Assembly (NCBI RefSeq): GCF_002205165.1
Contig: NZ_NIVS01000019.1
Coordinates: 1-64,000, forward strand
Origin: Stenotrophomonas maltophilia
Lineage (GTDB): Bacteria; Pseudomonadota; Gammaproteobacteria; Xanthomonadales; Xanthomonadaceae
Direction of reading: 5' to 3'
DNA: 64,000 nt
Part shown: positions 8,261 to 16,857 of the stretch, piece after piece
Position numbering within the stretch: the first letter of the stretch is position 1
Layout of the letters: each line of letters starts with the position of its first letter
Program-made: the position numbers and the translations under genes
The notes under the pieces: generated by a model
Database searches by the model: none
Seen by the model: only the letters and a program-made list of their open reading frames with translations
What the model was told of the DNA's origin: nothing

Positions 8261-9079
8261 TCAGTTCTCCTGTCCAGCAGCGTCGATCACCACCGCGACC
8301 GGGACCAGCTTGATCCGGGCCGCATCGGCCGGAGGCGTGAACTGGAACGCGGTGGCCGCCACCGGCGTGCGCGTATCCCAGCGCAGCTGCGCACGGTATT
8401 GCGGCAACGCCGGATCATCCAGCGAGGTGATCACCAGCTTCTTCGGCAACGCGGTCGCCTTGCTCACCCACAGCTGCCAGTCCACCCCGTCCTGCTTGAA
8501 CGCGTACTGCTCGATCGCCTCGCCGTCCAGGGTGCCGCCGCCGATATGCAGCGCGCCGCGGATGGCGGTCTTCGGAGCTCTGTCGGTGCCCCACAGGAAC
8601 ATGTCGGCCAGCGGCATGTCGATCCCGTAACGGCTGGCCGCATCGTCCACCAGCTCGCCCAGCGTGGCGCTCAACCCGTCGACCTGGGCGTAGTACTTCA
8701 GGCGCGGGGAATACAGCGACAGCGCCTTGCCGTCGTAGAACAGCTGGCGCAGCTGACGGTCGCTGCGCAGTTCCAGGAACAGTTGGTTGGGCACCTTGAC
8801 CTTGTAGGTGACCACGCCATCCAGCTCAACCTTCTGGCCGTCATCGAGGACGACCTCGGTGCTGGCCTGCGAGGTCAGCGAGAACTGCTTGAGTGCGCGC
8901 AGCGCGGCGCCCATGCGGTCCAGCGCCGCCAGCGCCTCCGGATCGCGTTCGGGGCTGTCGGCCGGCGTGGATGCCGGCGGAGTCGCCGGGGCGACGCGGG
9001 TGGCCGCATGCACTGCAGGGGCCAGCGCGGCCAGCAGCAGGCAGGCAGACCAGGCAACGGGAGGGAGGGCAGAAGGCAT
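8261..9079 (-). CDS. DUF2092 periplasmic protein
   Basis: 272 residues from the ATG at 9079, preceded by GGAG at suitable spacing. Signal peptide ends near PAVHAAT. The mature protein follows DUF2092: ALDRMGAALRALKQFSLTSQ, then VVTYKVKVPNQLFLELRSDR, FYDGKALSLYSPRLKYYA and a C-terminal FQFTPPADAARI. The fold resembles LolA/LolB-type lipoprotein carriers; a lipid- or lipoprotein-binding role would be inference. It is tightly linked to the Asn-rich protein downstream (1-base gap) and follows the MetA-family barrel gene by 52 bases. Confidence 0.87.
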   Translation of the reverse strand: MPSALPPVAWSACLLLAALAPAVHAATRVAPATPPASTPADSPERDPEALAALDRMGAALRALKQFSLTSQASTEVVLDDGQKVELDGVVTYKVKVPNQLFLELRSDRQLRQLFYDGKALSLYSPRLKYYAQVDGLSATLGELVDDAASRYGIDMPLADMFLWGTDRAPKTAIRGALHIGGGTLDGEAIEQYAFKQDGVDWQLWVSKATALPKKLVITSLDDPALPQYRAQLRWDTRTPVAATAFQFTPPADAARIKLVPVAVVIDAAGQEN

Positions 9080-9131
9080 GACCGTTACTCCACAGGACGG
9101 AACACAGGCGGCCGCAGCAGTGCGGCCGGGA

Positions 9132-10118
9132 TCAGAAGCCACCGCTGATCGAGAGACTCCAGGGATCGCCCTCGAAGCGGTTCTTGACGCTGAACTCGCC
9201 GACATAGCGGAACGACACATCCAGATGCTCGCCGCCGGGCCACTTCTTGCCGTAGGTCAGCACCGGGCCGATCCCGAACGAGCGCCCCTTGAATCCATCC
9301 AGGCGGTCCGCGGTGTCACCCTTGTCGTCCTGCAGCTGCTGGATCCAGCCGCCGGCCGCGCCGAAGCCCCAGCCGCTGGCGGTGCGCTTGACCAGCAGCA
9401 GATCCGCACGGGCGACCACGCCGTTCTTGTAGTCGGTGTCGTCATTGCGGGTGTACCAGTCCGTGGCGCCCAACACGCTGAACTCCAGCGTGCCCTTCTG
9501 GAACAGGTGGGTGTAGCCCACGCTGGGCGAGAACGTCCAGATGTTCATGCCCGGGTTGGCCAACCGGTTGGGGTCGTACTTGGCCGTGGGCGCATACACA
9601 TATACGCCGAAGGACAGATGCTGCACTTCGCTGATATGGAATCCCGCGATCACCGGGGCGAAGTACACGTCGAACAGGTTGGACGCGTGATCCTTGGTCT
9701 GGAAGCGATTGCCCAGCGGCCCCGCCAGGTTCGCGGTGACCTCGGCATCGATGTACGGCACGGTCAGCATCGAGGCGAAGTTCCAGCGTCCGGCCTTGGT
9801 GGGCCACACGTACACCCCGGTGGCGGCGGTCAGGTTGACGTCGGCTTCCAGCCCCAATGAGATCTGGCCCGCGATCGGTGCGGGGCGGTTGCCGCTGATC
9901 TTGCCGTTGTACCGGATGTAGCTCAGCGACCACTGCATGCCCGGCTCGTGCGGAATGACACCGGCGTAGGAGGTGATCTGCATGCCGGTGATCGAGCGGC
10001 CCAGGGCGCCTTCGGTGGCCGCGACCGGGGCACTGCCCAGCGCCAGCAGTCCGCCGAGGATCACGGCCAGCGGGCCGCGCGGAAGCGATCGGGGCGTGGT
10101 GGGTGCAGGAGTGTTCAT
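9132..10118 (-). CDS. MetA-pathway-of-phenol-degradation (SphA-like) outer-membrane protein
   Basis: 328 residues; ATG at 10118 follows GGAGG. Signal peptide ends near SAPVAATE. The mature barrel shows the family pattern: GMQWSLSYIRYNGKIS, GVYVWPTKAGRWNFASML, FDVYFAPVIAGFHIS and a terminal SFRYVGEFSVKNRFEGD...SISGGF. Members are annotated as transporters or porins for hydrophobic compounds, mostly from neighbours in aromatic degradation; no such genes are here. It is a second, longer barrel of the same general kind as the one at 225-1049. Confidence 0.85.
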   Translation of the reverse strand: MNTPAPTTPRSLPRGPLAVILGGLLALGSAPVAATEGALGRSITGMQITSYAGVIPHEPGMQWSLSYIRYNGKISGNRPAPIAGQISLGLEADVNLTAATGVYVWPTKAGRWNFASMLTVPYIDAEVTANLAGPLGNRFQTKDHASNLFDVYFAPVIAGFHISEVQHLSFGVYVYAPTAKYDPNRLANPGMNIWTFSPSVGYTHLFQKGTLEFSVLGATDWYTRNDDTDYKNGVVARADLLLVKRTASGWGFGAAGGWIQQLQDDKGDTADRLDGFKGRSFGIGPVLTYGKKWPGGEHLDVSFRYVGEFSVKNRFEGDPWSLSISGGF

Positions 10119-10160
10119 GGCATCTGCCTCCAGGGCGGAAGGGGTTCGCACTACGTAGAA

Positions 10161-10538
10161 TCAGGGCAGCTCAGGCGTTGGCCGGGGCGCGTGCTGGCGC
10201 TCGCGCACTTCCTCGATGTCGCGTTCCAGGAAATAGTTCAGGAAGGTCCGGATCACCGCGATCGCGGCCAGTTGGCCGATCGCGTCCCAGTCGGTGTAGA
10301 TCGAGGACTCGATGATGTCCGCGGCCAGCTGGATGGTGAGCCCGGCCACCAGCCAGCGCCCGTACGCCAGCCACAGCGCGCGCCGTTCCACGTTGGTCGG
10401 GTGGCCGCGCAGCGCCAGCCGCAACGCCTGCACGAACACCACAGCCGTTGCCAGCGTGATCAGCACCAGTGCCATCGCATCGATGATGACCACGACCGGC
10501 TCGGTAACGGCAATCAGCCAGGCCTTCAGAGGCGTCAT
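10161..10538 (-). CDS. DUF1622 inner-membrane protein
   Basis: 125 residues with three hydrophobic helices (about 10-38, 62-80 and a shorter C-terminal one) and the DUF1622 signatures ALRLALRG and LAADIIESSI followed by AIRTFLNYFLERDIEE-like sequence. The start is preceded by GGAG eight bases away. DUF1622 proteins are small membrane proteins of unknown role. Gaps of about 42 bases on both sides place it in the same transcript as the FGE gene upstream and the MetA-family gene downstream. Confidence 0.87.
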   Translation of the reverse strand: MTPLKAWLIAVTEPVVVIIDAMALVLITLATAVVFVQALRLALRGHPTNVERRALWLAYGRWLVAGLTIQLAADIIESSIYTDWDAIGQLAAIAVIRTFLNYFLERDIEEVRERQHAPRPTPELP

Positions 10539-10580
10539 GAGGGGTGCTCCGGTAACGCACCTGACGGTGGCAGGTGCCGC

Positions 10581-11510
10581 TCATCCGCGCTCCACGCAAC
10601 GGAAGCCGAGGTGGCAGGTGGAGGTATCGATCGGCTGCGCCATCCGGGCCGCCGGCCGGTAGCGCCGGCAGTAGTTGGGCGCACACAGGTGCGAGCCGCC
10701 TTTCATGACCCGGCGCGGCATCGCGCTGCGGTCGCGCGGGTCGTGGCTGCCCTCGCGTGCGCCGCCGCGGGGGTTGTCGATCGCGCAGCACGGCTTGCTC
10801 TGCAGCTGGTCGTGCTGCTGGTACCAGTCGCTGGTCCACTCCCAGACGTTGCCGATCATGTCGTACAGGCCGTAGCCATTGGGCGGAAAACTGCCCACCG
10901 GCGAGGTCCAGCGATGGCCGTCCTCGTCCAGGCTGTGCCACGGGAATTCGCCCTGCCAGGTATTGGCCTGATGGCGGCCCCCCGGCACCAGGCTGTCGCC
11001 CCAGGCGAACTCGCCGCTCTCCTGCCCGCCGCGGGCGGCGAACTCCCATTCCGCTTCGGTCGGCAGGTCCTTGTCCATCCACTGCGCATACGCCAGTGCG
11101 TCGGCGACGTTCACGTGCACCACCGGGTGATCGTCCAGACCCTGCAGCGACGAGGCCGGGCCGCGCGGATGACGCCAATCCGCGCCGGCCACGTAGTGCC
11201 ACCAGTTGTGCGTATTGGACAGATCGACCGGGTGCGCCGGCTGCACGAACACCACCGAGGACGGCACCAGCAGTGCCGGATCCGCGCCGGGGTAATCAGC
11301 CGGGTCCGCCGGGCGCTCGGCGGCGGTCACGTAGCCCGTATCCCGGACGAACCGTGCGAACTCCCGGTTGGTCACCGGGTACCGGTCGATCCGGAACGGC
11401 GCCACCCGCGCTTTGTGCGCCGGCCGTTCTTCGGGATAGTGATCGTTGGATCCCATCACGAAGACACCGCCGGCGAGGTCGATCATGGTGTCGGCGACGA
11501 CGCTCATCAT
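10581..11510 (-). CDS. Formylglycine-generating enzyme (SUMF1 family)
   Basis: 309 residues. It has the FGE-sulfatase fold signatures: MGSNDHYPEERPAHKARV, DRYPVTNREFARFV, LPTEAEWEFAARGG and NVWEWTSDWY. The catalytic copper-binding cysteine pair is present as C-X4-C (LCAPNYC, about Cys276 and Cys281) in KGGSHLCAPNYCRRYRPAAR, matching human SUMF1 and actinobacterial FGE rather than the many SUMF1-like proteins that lack it. It oxidises a sulfatase cysteine to formylglycine in an oxygen-dependent step. No signal peptide, so it is cytoplasmic. Its start overlaps the sulfatase stop by 4 bases, so the neighbour is the evident substrate. Confidence 0.92.
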   Translation of the reverse strand: MMSVVADTMIDLAGGVFVMGSNDHYPEERPAHKARVAPFRIDRYPVTNREFARFVRDTGYVTAAERPADPADYPGADPALLVPSSVVFVQPAHPVDLSNTHNWWHYVAGADWRHPRGPASSLQGLDDHPVVHVNVADALAYAQWMDKDLPTEAEWEFAARGGQESGEFAWGDSLVPGGRHQANTWQGEFPWHSLDEDGHRWTSPVGSFPPNGYGLYDMIGNVWEWTSDWYQQHDQLQSKPCCAIDNPRGGAREGSHDPRDRSAMPRRVMKGGSHLCAPNYCRRYRPAARMAQPIDTSTCHLGFRCVERG

Positions 11511-13105
11511 TGATTGCCCGCGCAGGCTTCGCTGAGCTTGGCCAGCGCATCATCGATGGTGAAGGTGTTCGGCTTCTGCACGCGCGGGAAATCCTTGAAG
11601 GTGGCCGCGAACTTGTCGGCGATCGCATAGGCCCCGAACAGGATGTAGTCGTGATGCAGGAACCAGTCGTAGTACGAGTTCGAGGTGATGTCGGCGAACT
11701 CGTACGGGTCCGTCCTCAGGTTGTAGACCTTGGGCAGGCGCAGGCGGATGAGCGGCTCGGACCAGACCTGCAGCGTGCCCTTGCAGCGCTGCTCGATGAA
11801 CGAGACTTTCCAGTTGTCGTAGCGGATGGCCATCACGTCGCCGTCGTCGCTGAAATAGACGAACAGCTTGCGCGGGCTCTCCTTCTCCTTGCCGGTCAGG
11901 TAGCCGGTCAGGTTGACGCCGTCGATATGGTTCTTGTACGTCCGCCCGATCGCCTTGTGGCCCTTCTTGAGCTTCTCACTGACATCCGGGTCGCCGGCCA
12001 TCGCCAGGAAGGTCGGCAGCCAGTCGTGATGCTGCACGATGCCGTTGGCAATGGTGCCCGCGGGAATCTGGCCGGGCCAGCGCACCACCATTGGAATGCG
12101 GAACGCGCCTTCCCAGTTGGTGTCCTTCTCGCTGCGGAACGGCGTGGTGCCACCGTCCGGCCAGGAGTTGCGGTGCGGGCCGTTGTCGGTGGAGTACATC
12201 ACGAAGGTATCCTCGGCGATGCCCAGCTCGTCGAGATAATCGAGAAGTTCACCGACATTCCTGTCGTGGTCGATCATGGTGTCGTGGTACGGCGACTGCC
12301 AGCGCCCGGCCTGGCCGAGGCTTTCCTTCTTGGTATGCGTGAAAAGATGCATGTGGGTGAAGTTCACCCAGACGAAGAACGGGGTGTCGGCGTCATGCTG
12401 GCGCTTGATGAAGTCCTTGGCGGTGGCCGCGAAATCCTCGTCGCAGGTCTCCATCCGCTCAGGCGTCAGCGGCCCGGTGTCTTCGATCTTCTGCTTGCCG
12501 ACCCTGCCCCAGCGCTCCTGTTCGGTGGCATCGTCCTTGTCCGTGGCCCAGCTGCGGATGACGCCGCGGGGGCCCATGGTTTTCCGGAAGTTCGGGAAGT
12601 CCTCCTCCGGGAAGTAGTCGTACATGTCCGGCTCTTCCTCGGCATTGAGGTGGTACAGGTTGCCGTAGAACTCATCGAAGCCGTGGTTGGTCGGCAGCAT
12701 GTGGTTCAGATCACCCAGATGGTTCTTGCCGAATTGGCCGGTGGCATAGCCCTGGTTCTTGAGCAGCGCGGCGATGGTCACCAGTTTCTCGTTCATGCCG
12801 GTCGGCGCGCCGGGGATGCCGACCTTGGACAGGCCGGTGCGGTAAACGCTCTGGCCGGTGATGAACGACGAGCGGCCGGCAGTGCAGGACTGCTCGCCAT
12901 AGGAGTCGGTGAACAGCGTGCCTTCATTGGCGATGCGATCGATGTTGGGTGTCCGGTAGCCCATCAGGCCCTGGCTGTAGCAGCTGAGGTTGCTGATGCC
13001 GATGTCGTCGCCCCAGATCACCAGGATGTTCGGCCGCTTGCCGTTCTTGCCGGTCTTCGCGGTTCCGGAGGCTTTGGGGGATGCTGCCGCTTTTGCTGTT
13101 GCCAT
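11507..13105 (-). CDS. Arylsulfatase, Cys type, no signal peptide
   Basis: 532 residues from ATG 13105 (GGAGAG upstream). A Lys/Ala-rich N-terminus (1-24) without signal peptide leads into the alkaline-phosphatase-fold core: metal ligands in WGDD (32-34), the formylglycine motif CTAGR at 74-78 (a C-x-A-x-R variant of C-x-P-x-R), GKNHLGD, and the second metal site in STDNGPH. It hydrolyses sulfate esters; the substrate is not readable. It should be matured in the cytoplasm by the FGE encoded next to it. Lack of a leader is also seen in Pseudomonas AtsA. Its embedding among membrane and lipoprotein genes rather than sulfur-scavenging genes is unusual. Confidence 0.92.
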   Translation of the reverse strand: MATAKAAASPKASGTAKTGKNGKRPNILVIWGDDIGISNLSCYSQGLMGYRTPNIDRIANEGTLFTDSYGEQSCTAGRSSFITGQSVYRTGLSKVGIPGAPTGMNEKLVTIAALLKNQGYATGQFGKNHLGDLNHMLPTNHGFDEFYGNLYHLNAEEEPDMYDYFPEEDFPNFRKTMGPRGVIRSWATDKDDATEQERWGRVGKQKIEDTGPLTPERMETCDEDFAATAKDFIKRQHDADTPFFVWVNFTHMHLFTHTKKESLGQAGRWQSPYHDTMIDHDRNVGELLDYLDELGIAEDTFVMYSTDNGPHRNSWPDGGTTPFRSEKDTNWEGAFRIPMVVRWPGQIPAGTIANGIVQHHDWLPTFLAMAGDPDVSEKLKKGHKAIGRTYKNHIDGVNLTGYLTGKEKESPRKLFVYFSDDGDVMAIRYDNWKVSFIEQRCKGTLQVWSEPLIRLRLPKVYNLRTDPYEFADITSNSYYDWFLHHDYILFGAYAIADKFAATFKDFPRVQKPNTFTIDDALAKLSEACAGNQ

Positions 13106-13164
13106 GACACTCTCCAGAGATGCGTGTTGGGGTCCGGCGTCATGCCGGCATGCGGGAACGGCCG

Positions 13165-13674
13165 TCAGGCGAACGGCGAGACGTTGAAGGTCATGCTGAC
13201 GATCGCCAGCAGGCCGAGCAGCCACAGCAGCCCGGCAGTGATCAGGGTGAGCGAGATGGGATAGTGGCTTTCGCCATGGACGAGGCCTTCGCCGATCATG
13301 ATCCGGCGCTCAGCCCGCAGGCCCTGCATGTAGCGCACGTGGTAGACGATGCCCAGGGTCAGCAGCACCAGCCCGAGCCCCACCAGGGCGATGCCGAAGT
13401 TGCGCGGCGCATGCGGGCGCAGCGCGGTGCCGGTCTCCAGCATGTGCCCGAAGAACTGATAGATGGTGAAGCCGAAGCCGATCAGCGACAGCGCCGTGCG
13501 GATGATCGACATCAGCGTGCGGTCCGCGCTCATGCGGGTCCGCTGGAACGACATCCCGGTCCGCCGCGACGAAAGTTCGATGGACGCCTCGTCGCTGCCG
13601 CCAAGCAGTTCCTTGGCGCGCGCGATGCTGAGGGCACGGTCGCTGAGGCGCTTGCTCGGGTCGGTGTCGTTCAT
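13165..13674 (-). CDS. DUF202 (YidH family) membrane protein
   Basis: 169 residues. The N-terminal half is soluble; the core carries the DUF202 signature RTRMSADRTLMSIIRTALSL, followed by three transmembrane helices (about 75-90, 105-125 and 143-163). Family function is unknown. It is 59 bases upstream of the sulfatase gene and 30 bases downstream of another small membrane protein, so co-transcription is likely. The ribosome binding site is weak. Confidence 0.87.
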   Translation of the reverse strand: MNDTDPSKRLSDRALSIARAKELLGGSDEASIELSSRRTGMSFQRTRMSADRTLMSIIRTALSLIGFGFTIYQFFGHMLETGTALRPHAPRNFGIALVGLGLVLLTLGIVYHVRYMQGLRAERRIMIGEGLVHGESHYPISLTLITAGLLWLLGLLAIVSMTFNVSPFA

Positions 13675-13704
13675 GAAGGGCTCGTGGCGTGGAAGGTCTG
13701 GGAG

Positions 13705-14112
13705 TCAGTGACGGCGGCGCAGCCAGCGCGATGCGATGCGGGTGATCGGGCCACGCAGGACCAGGTACGGCAGGAAGCCGAGCACCACGGCGATGACGAA
13801 CGCCTCCAACGGGTACTTGAAACCGCCGAACATGCGGAACTGGTAGATCACATCCATGCCCACACCGAGCAGCAGGATCCGCGTCGTGGCGGTCACCCCT
13901 TGGCGCCAGGCCACCTTGCGCTCGCCGGCCGAGCTGTGGGTCAGCAGCCATGCGTAAGGGGTCCTGCCCGCCTTGGCGTCCTTGATGCCGTCGATCAGGG
14001 CGGTGATGAGCGCCATCGTCGGCTGCAGGAAGAAGCGGAAGGTCATGGGACCGTCGGCGCGATCGATCATGTCCGTCCAGAAGCGCGTGAGGAAATCGAT
14101 CACCAGGAGCAT
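13705..14112 (-). CDS. Small inner-membrane protein, unknown family
   Basis: 135 residues from ATG 14112, with AAGGA nine bases upstream. It contains an N-terminal amphipathic stretch, a basic loop (KDAKAGRTPYAW) and two hydrophobic segments (GVTATTRILLLGVGMDVIYQ and EAFVIAVVLGFLPYLVL), with an Arg-rich C-terminus. I do not recognise a family. It is the first gene of the minus-strand run and faces a divergent membrane protein gene 186 bases away, so the promoter of the run should lie in 14113-14298. Confidence 0.75.
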   Translation of the reverse strand: MLLVIDFLTRFWTDMIDRADGPMTFRFFLQPTMALITALIDGIKDAKAGRTPYAWLLTHSSAGERKVAWRQGVTATTRILLLGVGMDVIYQFRMFGGFKYPLEAFVIAVVLGFLPYLVLRGPITRIASRWLRRRH

Positions 14113-14190
14113 CGGCGGGGTCCTTGGGTCAGGGCTCCAGCTTGGGCGGCCCACGCAGGCCGCACAATCGAGTTAGTACTGCATGGACCA

Positions 14191-14204
14191 CAGTATTTTT
14201 ACTG
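14191..14204. promoter_or_regulatory. Small palindrome in the divergent intergenic region
   Basis: CAGTA-TTTT-TACTG is a 5-bp-arm inverted repeat in the 186-base gap between the divergent genes starting at 14112 (-) and 14299 (+). A partial copy (TTAGTACTG) precedes it. It could be an operator or a promoter element for the sulfatase run; no clear -35/-10 pair could be fixed on either strand. Confidence 0.25.
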
Positions 14205-14298
14205 CGCCCGCGGCACGCGACCGCGGCGGTATGCTCGCTTCCAGCGCGCTGCGGCGACGACCTTGCGCGCCTCCCTCCCCTGCCCGGTCAGCTCCCCG

Positions 14299-15471
14299 AT
14301 GCGCAAGGACCAGGACCACTACTCACTGATGCGCGGCGGGCTGGTGCACCGGCTGCTGCATGCCAGCGGGGCGCTGCACGGCACCTCACGGCTGTCGCTG
14401 TGGATCGCGCTGGGAATCGTCTTGATCACGCTCGCGCCGATGCTGCTGCTGGCGGCCCGCGCCGGCACCCTGTGGCCCGCGCCGCCGGCGATGTCGCTGC
14501 TGGGCGACTACGCCACGCTGGTCCGCCTGCTGCTGGCCGTGCCATTGCTCGTGCTCGCGGCACCGCACTCGGACGCGCTGCTGCGCAATGCGTTCCGCCA
14601 GCTCACCCACGCCAGCCTGGTCCACCCGCGTCACGAGGGAAAGCTCGACGCGCTGTTGGCCACGGTGCGGCGCTGGCGCGACAGCTGGCTGCCCGAAGCG
14701 CTGTGCGTGATGATCGCCTGGTCGCCGCTGCTGTTCGGCAGCGATACGGTGAGCCTGCTGCCCGGCATCGCCGACTGGCGGCTGGACCAGGGCAGCCTGA
14801 CCGCCGCCGGGCGCTGGTACGAGTGGGTCGGCGTGCCCTTGTTCCGGCTGTTGGCACTGCTGTGGCTGTGGCGCTTCGTGCTGTGGACCTTCCTGCTGTG
14901 GCGCCTGCCCCGCTCCGGGCTGGTGCTGCATGCGGAGCATCCGGACGGCGCGGGCGGCCTGGGATTCCTTGGCATGGGGCAGGAACGCTTCGCCATTCTT
15001 GCGCTGGCCGGCGGCGTGCTGCTGGCCGGCGCCTGCATCAACCACATGCAGTACCTGGGCGGGAGCCTGTATGACCTGCGCCATCTGCTGGCCGGGTACG
15101 TGATCGGCGCGACGCTGCTGCTGGTCGCGCCACTGCTGCTGGTGATGCCGATGATGCTGCGCGCCAAGCGCCACGCGCTGTATCGCTTCGATGCGCTGGG
15201 CAACCGGGCCGCGGCGGTCTTCGATCAGCGCTGGCAGCAGACCGTGCAGGACCCCAGCGCCGCCGACACCCTGCTCGACCACGGCGATGCCTCGGCGTTC
15301 GCCGATTTCAGTGGTGTCTACAAAGGGCTGAGCAGCATGTCGGTGCTGCCGTTGACGCGCTGGAACCTGCTCTGGATCGCGCTGCACGCCACCGTACCGC
15401 TGCTGCCACTGGTCCTGCTGGCCATGTCCGTGGACGAGCTGGCACAGAAGCTGATCGGCATCCTGGTGTAA
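14299..15471 (+). CDS. Polytopic membrane protein, unknown function
   Basis: 390 residues from the ATG at 14299, which I prefer because it opens a protein-like N-terminus directly before the first helix (SLWIALGIVLITLAPMLLLA). About six transmembrane segments follow, with soluble loops carrying conserved-looking HPRHEGKLDALLATVRRWRDS and a C-terminal pair of helices. There is no nucleotide-binding or catalytic motif that I can identify. It stands alone, divergent from the sulfatase run and convergent with a receiver gene 13 bases away. Confidence 0.78.
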   Translation: MRKDQDHYSLMRGGLVHRLLHASGALHGTSRLSLWIALGIVLITLAPMLLLAARAGTLWPAPPAMSLLGDYATLVRLLLAVPLLVLAAPHSDALLRNAFRQLTHASLVHPRHEGKLDALLATVRRWRDSWLPEALCVMIAWSPLLFGSDTVSLLPGIADWRLDQGSLTAAGRWYEWVGVPLFRLLALLWLWRFVLWTFLLWRLPRSGLVLHAEHPDGAGGLGFLGMGQERFAILALAGGVLLAGACINHMQYLGGSLYDLRHLLAGYVIGATLLLVAPLLLVMPMMLRAKRHALYRFDALGNRAAAVFDQRWQQTVQDPSAADTLLDHGDASAFADFSGVYKGLSSMSVLPLTRWNLLWIALHATVPLLPLVLLAMSVDELAQKLIGILV

Positions 15472-15484
15472 CGGCCGACCGAAC

Positions 15485-15898
15485 TCAGCGACCGTCCCGG
15501 CGCAGGCCGCGCAGGGAGCGCGAGACGAATCGGTCGCCCTTCAGCGCAGCGCCTACCGCCGCCAGCAGGTCATCGCCTGCGTCGGATTTGAGCACGTAGC
15601 TGCAGGGCCCCAGTGCCATCGCGCGGGTCACCATCTGCGGGTCGGCGTGGACGGTGATGAAGACCACGCCCAGTACCGGGCGCTGCAGGCGCAGGCGGCG
15701 GACCGCCTCCAGCCCGTCCATCTCGGGCATGGCGATATCGGTCACCACGACGTCGGGCAGCATGCTCTGCGCGGCCTGCACCAGCGAGGCCCCGTCCTGG
15801 ACCAGACCGATCACCTGGTATTGCTGGGACAGCAGCCCGCGAAGCTGACGCCCCATGGCACACCCATCCTCGGCCAGCAACACACGCACCGCATTCAT
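15485..15898 (-). CDS. Stand-alone response-regulator receiver (CheY-like)
   Basis: 137 residues, receiver domain only. The acidic pocket is LLAED (Glu10, Asp11), the phosphoacceptor is Asp54 in VVVTDIAMPEMDG, the conserved Thr is in VVFITVHAD and the Lys in YVLKSDAG. No output domain follows. The start at 15898 begins MNAVRVLLAED. It is downstream of a NarL-type regulator but separated by a strong terminator, so it is expressed separately. It could act as a phosphate sink or protein-interaction switch for the kinase at 18058-19749; this is inference. Confidence 0.87.
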   Translation of the reverse strand: MNAVRVLLAEDGCAMGRQLRGLLSQQYQVIGLVQDGASLVQAAQSMLPDVVVTDIAMPEMDGLEAVRRLRLQRPVLGVVFITVHADPQMVTRAMALGPCSYVLKSDAGDDLLAAVGAALKGDRFVSRSLRGLRRDGR

Positions 15899-15970
15899 CG
15901 CACTCGCCCATTGGACGCCTGTGCCATGGTGCGGGGGGCGTTGCGAGGGCGACAAGGGGAAAACAACCGT

Positions 15971-16000
15971 GGCCGGGCAAGTAAAACTACTTGCCCGGCC
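15971..16000 (-). terminator. Rho-independent terminator of the NarL-type regulator gene
   Basis: A perfect 13-bp stem (GGCCGGGCAAGTA / TACTTGCCCGGCC) with a four-base loop lies 13 bases beyond the stop of the regulator gene. Read on the minus strand it is followed by a T-rich run (GGTTGTTTTCCCC). Confidence 0.85.
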
Positions 16001-16013
16001 CGGCCCCGTGTTT

Positions 16014-16664
16014 TCAGTGGCGGATCAGGCCTTCCTGCTCGGCCTTGCGCACCAGCTCCAGCGTGCCGTGCACGCCCAGCTCCTGCATGATCGCGTACTT
16101 GTGCGACTCAATCGTACGTACCGAGACACCCAGCTCGTAGGCGATCTGCTTGGATCGCAGCCCTCGCGCCACGTACTCGAGAATCCGCAGCTGCTTTTCG
16201 GTGAGCACATACTGGCACCGCCCGGCACACAGCACCGCGTTGGCAGCCAGGGTCGGAGTGACGTAAGTCTGGCCCTCCATGACACCATTGATGGCACGCA
16301 CCAGCTCATCGCCGGCCGAGCTTTTCAGGATGTAGCCCTGTGCACCGGCACGAATCGCTTCGGCCGCCATGCTCGATTCGTCATGCATGGTCAGGAACAC
16401 GAACGGCGTGCTGCATCCCTCCCTGCGCACCTGGCGCATCACATCGATGCCACTGATGCCGGGCATGCTGATATCCGATACGACGACGTCAGGCGCCTCG
16501 CGGTGAAGCGATTCCAGCAGCTCTTCGCCGGATGACACCAGCTCGATCGACGCAAAGCACTCCATTAGCAAACGCTCTATGCCCTGCGCCACGACCATGT
16601 GGTCATCGGCGACCACGACTTTACGGAACGGTACGTCGGTCCACTGCGCACACGAGACGCTCAT
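16014..16664 (-). CDS. NarL/FixJ-family response regulator
   Basis: 216 residues. Receiver domain about 13-130 with acidic pair Asp20-Asp21, phosphoacceptor Asp64 in VVVSDISMPG, and Lys in YILKSS. The C-terminal LuxR-type helix-turn-helix is LTEKQLRILEYVARG ... IAYELGVSVRTIESHK. It is most likely partnered with the HisKA_3-type kinase encoded divergently at 18058-19749, since NarL-type regulators pair with that kinase class; the broken AraC gene now separates them. Confidence 0.92.
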   Translation of the reverse strand: MSVSCAQWTDVPFRKVVVADDHMVVAQGIERLLMECFASIELVSSGEELLESLHREAPDVVVSDISMPGISGIDVMRQVRREGCSTPFVFLTMHDESSMAAEAIRAGAQGYILKSSAGDELVRAINGVMEGQTYVTPTLAANAVLCAGRCQYVLTEKQLRILEYVARGLRSKQIAYELGVSVRTIESHKYAIMQELGVHGTLELVRKAEQEGLIRH

Positions 16665-16857
16665 TGCATTGCCTCCGTTGACATCAATCTTCCCCTGATT
16701 GAACTGCCGGTGCGGCCATCAAGCACTGCTGATTCCGCGGTCGCAATCGCCTTCAAGCTGACATCGGCTTGCACCTGCAGCGCGATGAACATGCGAGACG
16801 CCTCGTGATGGTCTCGTGATGCGGCGACGGCTGAATTCCTCATGTTCCCACCGGCAT

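Noticed and set aside
16665..16857. Possible short gene or operator in the gap between the NarL regulator and the broken AraC gene
   Set aside because: Only a short TCAATC/GATTGA inverted repeat and a CTCGTGATG doublet are visible; no convincing frame or promoter.
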